Position numbers and translations under genes: made by a program. The notes under the pieces are model-generated. The model was not told the DNA's origin. It worked only from the letters and a program-made list of their open reading frames with translations, and did no database searches. 64,000 nt of DNA. Origin: Lycocorax pyrrhopterus obiensis (taxonomy: Eukaryota; Chordata; Aves; Passeriformes; Paradisaeidae). The DNA lies in the NCBI GenBank assembly GCA_014706295.1, contig JACSVZ010000002.1, positions 51,796,717-51,860,716 on the forward strand. The letters are read 5' to 3'. Shown here in pieces: positions 59,734-64,000 of the stretch; within the stretch, counting starts at the first letter, position 1, and each line of letters starts with the position of its first letter.

Positions 59734-61702
59734 ACCAAAAAAAGAAAATAAGCAGGGAGAAATCATGCTATTTCATTGCCATATTTGCTATAAATCCTTA
59801 AGTGAGGTTCATTTTACAAGAGGAAGGAAACAGGAGGTGTAATTTAAGAAAAGACATGTTGTAAGATTAGGTATGGTTTTTGTCTCAACAGAGGAGGAAA
59901 AAGGAGATTGGAGTGATGGTTCTGAAGAAACTCAAACATATTTCAATTAAAAAAATGAGTGATTTGAATAAACATTGCTTGCTAACCTAACATGGAGAAA
60001 GGAAATCTAAATTGCTCTAAAATTCCGTAAGAGCTAAAATCCTACTTTATTCATAATTCATATATCTAAGTGTACTCTGCAAATGTCTGCTATGTACTCA
60101 TGCAGTGTGTTCCATCCACACAGAAGAAGATTTTGCACTGCAAGTTGCTCGGTTAAGGAAGTAGACTTCATAGTACACAAAATCCTTTATCAAGCAAACG
60201 TATATCTTAAAAAAATAATTAAAATACGAGTGAGATTTTTCTTTAGGCAACTTTCCCCAAACTGTCTTAGTCCTAGAGTCATAACAGGCATGTTTACTAT
60301 GTCATATATCACTGACAGCTTAATTCAGAATGAGCTGTAATTCAGTATTGGCAGCAGTGGTAAATTGGCTACAGTCTACTGAAGCTTTCTATTTTTTTCC
60401 ATATAACTTCTAGCTATCTTAGGGCACAGCTCTGTTGGAACCACAGATAGGACTCAACACTTAAATTCAGCTTCTTCAGTTTCTAGGTCATTTCATATTA
60501 AATGTCATTCTAAATGCATCCTAAATAGTGGTATGCCTGAACCTCGTGAATCTGAGTCCAAATTTAGATGTGATTATGTACTATATGTCATTAGACTGAA
60601 TTCACCTGGCTGAGGTGACTGCCAGAGCAAACCAAAGGACAATAACCTCCAAGACATGCCTGCAATGCTGTAGTAGCAGTGAAGAAAGAGGGATTGGTAG
60701 CAGTGGACAGTGACGGGAACTTCTGCTAAAGATGGCAAAGGATTGTTACTCAGTCAGAGCTTGCAGAACTCCATTTCTAAAACTGCCAGTAAGATTTAGT
60801 TCCTTATTGTGGGCAGGGGTAATGTGCCCACAAGAGCAGCAAGGATATACATTTTTCTACAACACCTGATTAAGGTTGGGCTTTAGGCTTTGGCAAGGAT
60901 CCCACAGGAGAAAACACCCCAAACCAGTGCAATCCTGCCTTACCCGCTGCCCTAAATAAGCCCTCGTCTCTCAAAGGTGCCACTTGGGTTTGCCTGGGGA
61001 TGAAGTGAAGTCATTGGTGTTATTATCTTCAGTGGATGTCACCCTCTCTCCAAACTTCCTATCAGGTGGTTCCTCTGCTGGGTTCTGAATGCTAGCGGTG
61101 CCCAGCAGTGAATTCAGGCCAGGAACTGAAAGCTCCAAGAGCAGTAAGCTGCAAAATCTTCTCCAAATTTACGGAAGCCTTAGCCATTCCCGCTGGGATC
61201 TGAATTTTAGCTCCCAGGAGTTTGGAGGAAAATTGTCTCCCTGCTTCAACTCCATTTTTCTCTGGATGACTAAAAACAGAGATGAATTTATCCCTAAATG
61301 TTTTGAACCTTTGCTTTAAAGCCATAAATGACCCCTCTGGCACACAGAATAGGTAGAAAACATACTCTGTTCTCTTTCATTTTCCTCCCACACTTCTGCT
61401 CTTCTCATCTCCATTTTTTCTTCAGTCTCATTTATTTTTTTCCATACTATTAAGCTGTAAGTAATTGAAGGAATGACAATGATATAAGGCTGCTTCTTGC
61501 GGTATCCTCTATCCTTTACATGGGTGGGTGGGTCCCTGTAACTGCAGCTAGTTTTAATCAATTTCTCTCAAATACATACTAGTTATCCTTTTTTTCCCAA
61601 GTATTCTGAATTTTAAGAATACCTATTACCTATTTAAAATTAACACAAGCTTTGAATGCACACAAGTCCATGTAACTTTTCATTTTTAATTTGAATCTAT
61701 TC
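59734..61702. other. AT-rich non-coding DNA, no gene recognised
   Basis: No exon or repeat family recognised. A GGGTGGGTGGG run at about 61521-61532 has only three G-runs. Overlapping open frames on both strands at 61089-61343 (76 and 83 codons) show no motif. Confidence 0.6.
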
Positions 61703-61806
61703 TCCCTAGAGGAGTCTAGGATTCTTTATGAATTTATCAGTGTTGACTAGGAAAAAAAAACCCAACAAACGCATGCCCTTATATATCCTAGATTCTCCTC
61801 TAGGGA
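61703..61806. repeat. Near-perfect inverted repeat, 20/22-bp arms
   Basis: The left arm TCCCTAGAGGAGTCTAGGAT (61703-61722) is the reverse complement of the right arm at 61785-61806 (ATCCTAGATTCTCCTCTAGGGA as two words: ATCCTAGATTC, TCCTCTAGGGA), except for two extra bases in the right arm. The spacer is about 62 bp and holds a nine-A run. No target-site duplication or transposon identity is visible. Confidence 0.85.
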
Positions 61807-64000
61807 AAACTGTTGAGAGTTTACACTTGCAGAACAGCGTTACTCATTAAGTTAAGTTGTTTTGAATTGTAAGAAATGTTCCACCATTCAGTAAAGGTCT
61901 AATTTAATGCCCATTGAATACCAAAGAAATAATCTCATTTATTTCTGTAGGCACTAAAACAGGCTGCTCTTGCAAATCATTTTGATTCACATAGTAGCAT
62001 TCCTCAAATCCAGAAATGGGTTGAGCATGAGTATCCACGGAAGCAGGGTGAGGATGAGTTCTGTTGCACAGATGAAGCAGAAACAATCTTGTCATCATTA
62101 GGCAGAAGTGACTTGTGATTATTTGTAAGGATAGTTCAGGGAACTGCAACACAGTGAAACCAATGGGCAGACAACCGATGTATAGGAGGGTCAGCAAATA
62201 CAATAGAAAAGGTGGAGTTAGAATTTGCTTATGTTTTATAGAAAAAAATTAAACCTTTTTCTGTGATTGGGAAGTATGTTTCTCTCCCTGAGTGCCAGGG
62301 ATTTTGCTAGAGTAGTTTTTTTGCTGGTCAGTCATGTACTGTGTGTTATAAATTGTACTGAAGTCTGCCAGCTGAATAGGGGAGGAAGATCTTTGATCAC
62401 AGTTTTCGGTGATGAGACTAATTAGGAAAATAAGTCTAACCAAGGCAAAAGGTCACAAGCCAACCAACCAATGAGCAAAGAATAAGAGTTGGAGATTAGG
62501 GAGCATTTATCCATTTTTTAAAAGTAAAAAATTAAAAAACCCAAACAAACCAGCAGCTGTTGTGACTGAAATAATGGAGTAAAGGTTCAATAATTGAATA
62601 CAGGCACCCCAAGGGGGGTGTTCTTCTTCCCTGACCATGTAGTTCAAGCTACTCTTTTGTGTGGCATCCTGCAGAAGTATTGAAAGAAATTATGGTTTAG
62701 GGGTAGAGCTGAAGGTGAGGGTGAACTATGTGATTTAAAGACAAAATACAGGAGGGGAGTTGTGGACAGTTCAAGAAGTACAGAAATTTGCTGATCTGAA
62801 GGGCCCAAATTGTAGATCACCAATGGATCTGTAACAGCATACACTTGTAAGACATGATGTCCAAGGTGGAAAACCATCGTTCTGTTCTGGAGGACGAGTG
62901 GGCAGAAATGAAGGTGCAACAGCAGAGAGAAGAAGCAGAGAGCTGCTTCAACAAAACTGTATGTTAAAACAGGCCTGCCACCAGAAGCGCTCCAGAGAAA
63001 AGGCACGATATTGCCTATGAAACAGAAATTGAAAAGGAGTAAGAGGTGAAATATTGTGATTATCCTGCATCCTGGGATGACTGGATACAGCTTTGAATGA
63101 CTCGTGGTACTTCCATTGCATCGTATCACTTCAGTTTTGCATCTCTGAGAAATTACACCTGAGCTCTACAGAGAAGCTGACAAGGAAATTGATGGTGGTT
63201 GGTCATTAGGAGTCGGATGAAAAGCCTCAGTGTGCACACACAACATTTTACATCCATTTTTACTGTCATATGCATGAGAGAGATCCTTTCATAGTGCAGC
63301 AGATGAACTTACCTTTCCTCCCCAGCACAGCTTTGGCAGCTCTCCTGCAGCAGGAATTCGTCACTTAAATCTCAGTCTTTATAATTCCCTTTTTCCTGCT
63401 GCTCTCATAAATGAAACTGGGATAGAAGTACGGGTAGATAACAGGAAAGAAATGTGGTGTCAGCCTTCAAAAAGAGAAAGATCGTAGTAATTACTGTCAA
63501 GAAAGTCTAGCTTCAGTCCCTTTTAAAATACTGGAATGAATAACAGTTTCTAGCCATTTGGAAGATAGGAGAGGCATCAGGAATAAGCGCAGCTTACAAA
63601 AACAAACTGTAGCTGTTACTTTTTGACAGAATTGCCAAATGAGAAGACTGTGACAGATCCAGTGTAGGAATTTTCTGCCTGTAACAACTTCATGACAAAA
63701 GTTATATTTACAATTAATTCTTAAAATGAAGTGTAATACCACAGAGTAAAGATGGAGATGACACAAGAGATAAATGTCTAGTGGGACTGGTGTTGGGCAC
63801 CTGAGACACACTTATCATGTCCTCTGAGAAGGAGAGCTTCAGTGTTTGAGAATGGCTTTACGCTTGGTAAAGTTCTACTCAGATTGAGCGTGGGGCCCTG
63901 GAGTAGCCTTTTGTTTAACCTGCTCAAAATGCATGTCTGAGGTTCTTCTTTCCCGCTTGCACTACCAATTAAATACTGGTACTCATGGTAGGTCTTTATC
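61807..64000. other. Non-coding DNA, no gene recognised
   Basis: Contains the longest non-repeat open frame of the window (161 codons, minus strand, 62644-63129), which starts at GTG, is hydrophobic and matches no family I know. Frames of 99 and 104 codons flank it on the same strand (61904-62203, 63497-63811), also unrecognised. These lengths are within what A/T-rich DNA of this size gives by chance. An unrecognised exon cannot be excluded. Confidence 0.5.

Noticed and set aside
61521..61532. GGGTGGGTGGG as a third G-quadruplex
   Set aside because: Only three G-runs are present within a usable distance.
62644..63129. 161-codon minus-strand open frame, the longest outside CR1
   Set aside because: It starts at GTG, has no recognised domain, and a frame of this length is expected about once by chance in 64 kb of A/T-rich DNA read in six frames.
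1..64000. CRISPR array, tRNA genes, rRNA, operons or bacterial systems
   Set aside because: No regularly spaced repeats with unique spacers, no T-loop/acceptor patterns of tRNA, and CR1 and avian LTR content point to a bird nuclear genome.

Overview
The window looks like a non-coding stretch of a bird genome. The strongest evidence is six CR1 LINE fragments. Several are 5'-truncated pieces that keep the reverse-transcriptase C-terminus, and two still carry the CR1-type 3' octamer repeat (ATTCTATG-like). There are also several avian LTR elements. One of them, at about 24.5-25.35 kb, matches an LTR I know as abundant in Neoaves, which suggests a neoavian bird rather than a galliform. Bases are A/T-rich by eye. 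I found no bacterial, plasmid or phage features and no operon.

I found no protein-coding gene or exon that I could defend. Open frames are short, often begin at GTG, overlap one another on both strands, or lie inside mobile elements. The longest (182 aa and 150 aa, near 37.2-38.0 kb) are read through or antisense to a CR1 copy. I saw no tRNA, rRNA or known microRNA. The window is probably intergenic or lies inside a large intron. Small exons without a recognisable motif could have been missed.

Layout. 0-10 kb: unique AT-rich DNA with one old CR1 (5.9-6.3 kb). 10.0-10.9 kb: a GC-richer block ending in a probable minus-strand LTR. 14.1-14.7 kb: a second probable minus-strand LTR. 20.9-21.6 kb: a plus-strand CR1. 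24.5-25.35 kb: the common avian LTR, minus strand. 25-37 kb: mostly unique DNA with a 51-bp tandem duplication, a strong G-quadruplex motif, a perfect CRE palindrome and several very old amniote-type repeat fossils. 37.2-38.0 kb: a minus-strand CR1. 40-49 kb: further fossils, a CR1 tail and a pair of diverged direct repeats about 1 kb apart. 55.7-56.3 kb: a CR1 with an intact 3' end. 56.35-57.44 kb: a compact, apparently complete LTR element. 57.4-64 kb: unique DNA with a very strong minus-strand G-quadruplex motif and a near-perfect inverted repeat.

The most interesting item is the element at 56352-57437. It has two 289-bp LTRs, a primer binding site that fits tRNA-Trp with one mismatch, only about 0.5 kb of internal sequence, and a polypurine tract. 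It has no room for gag-pol-env, so it looks like a non-autonomous passenger of an alpharetrovirus/ERVK-like endogenous retrovirus. I found no convincing new multi-gene system.
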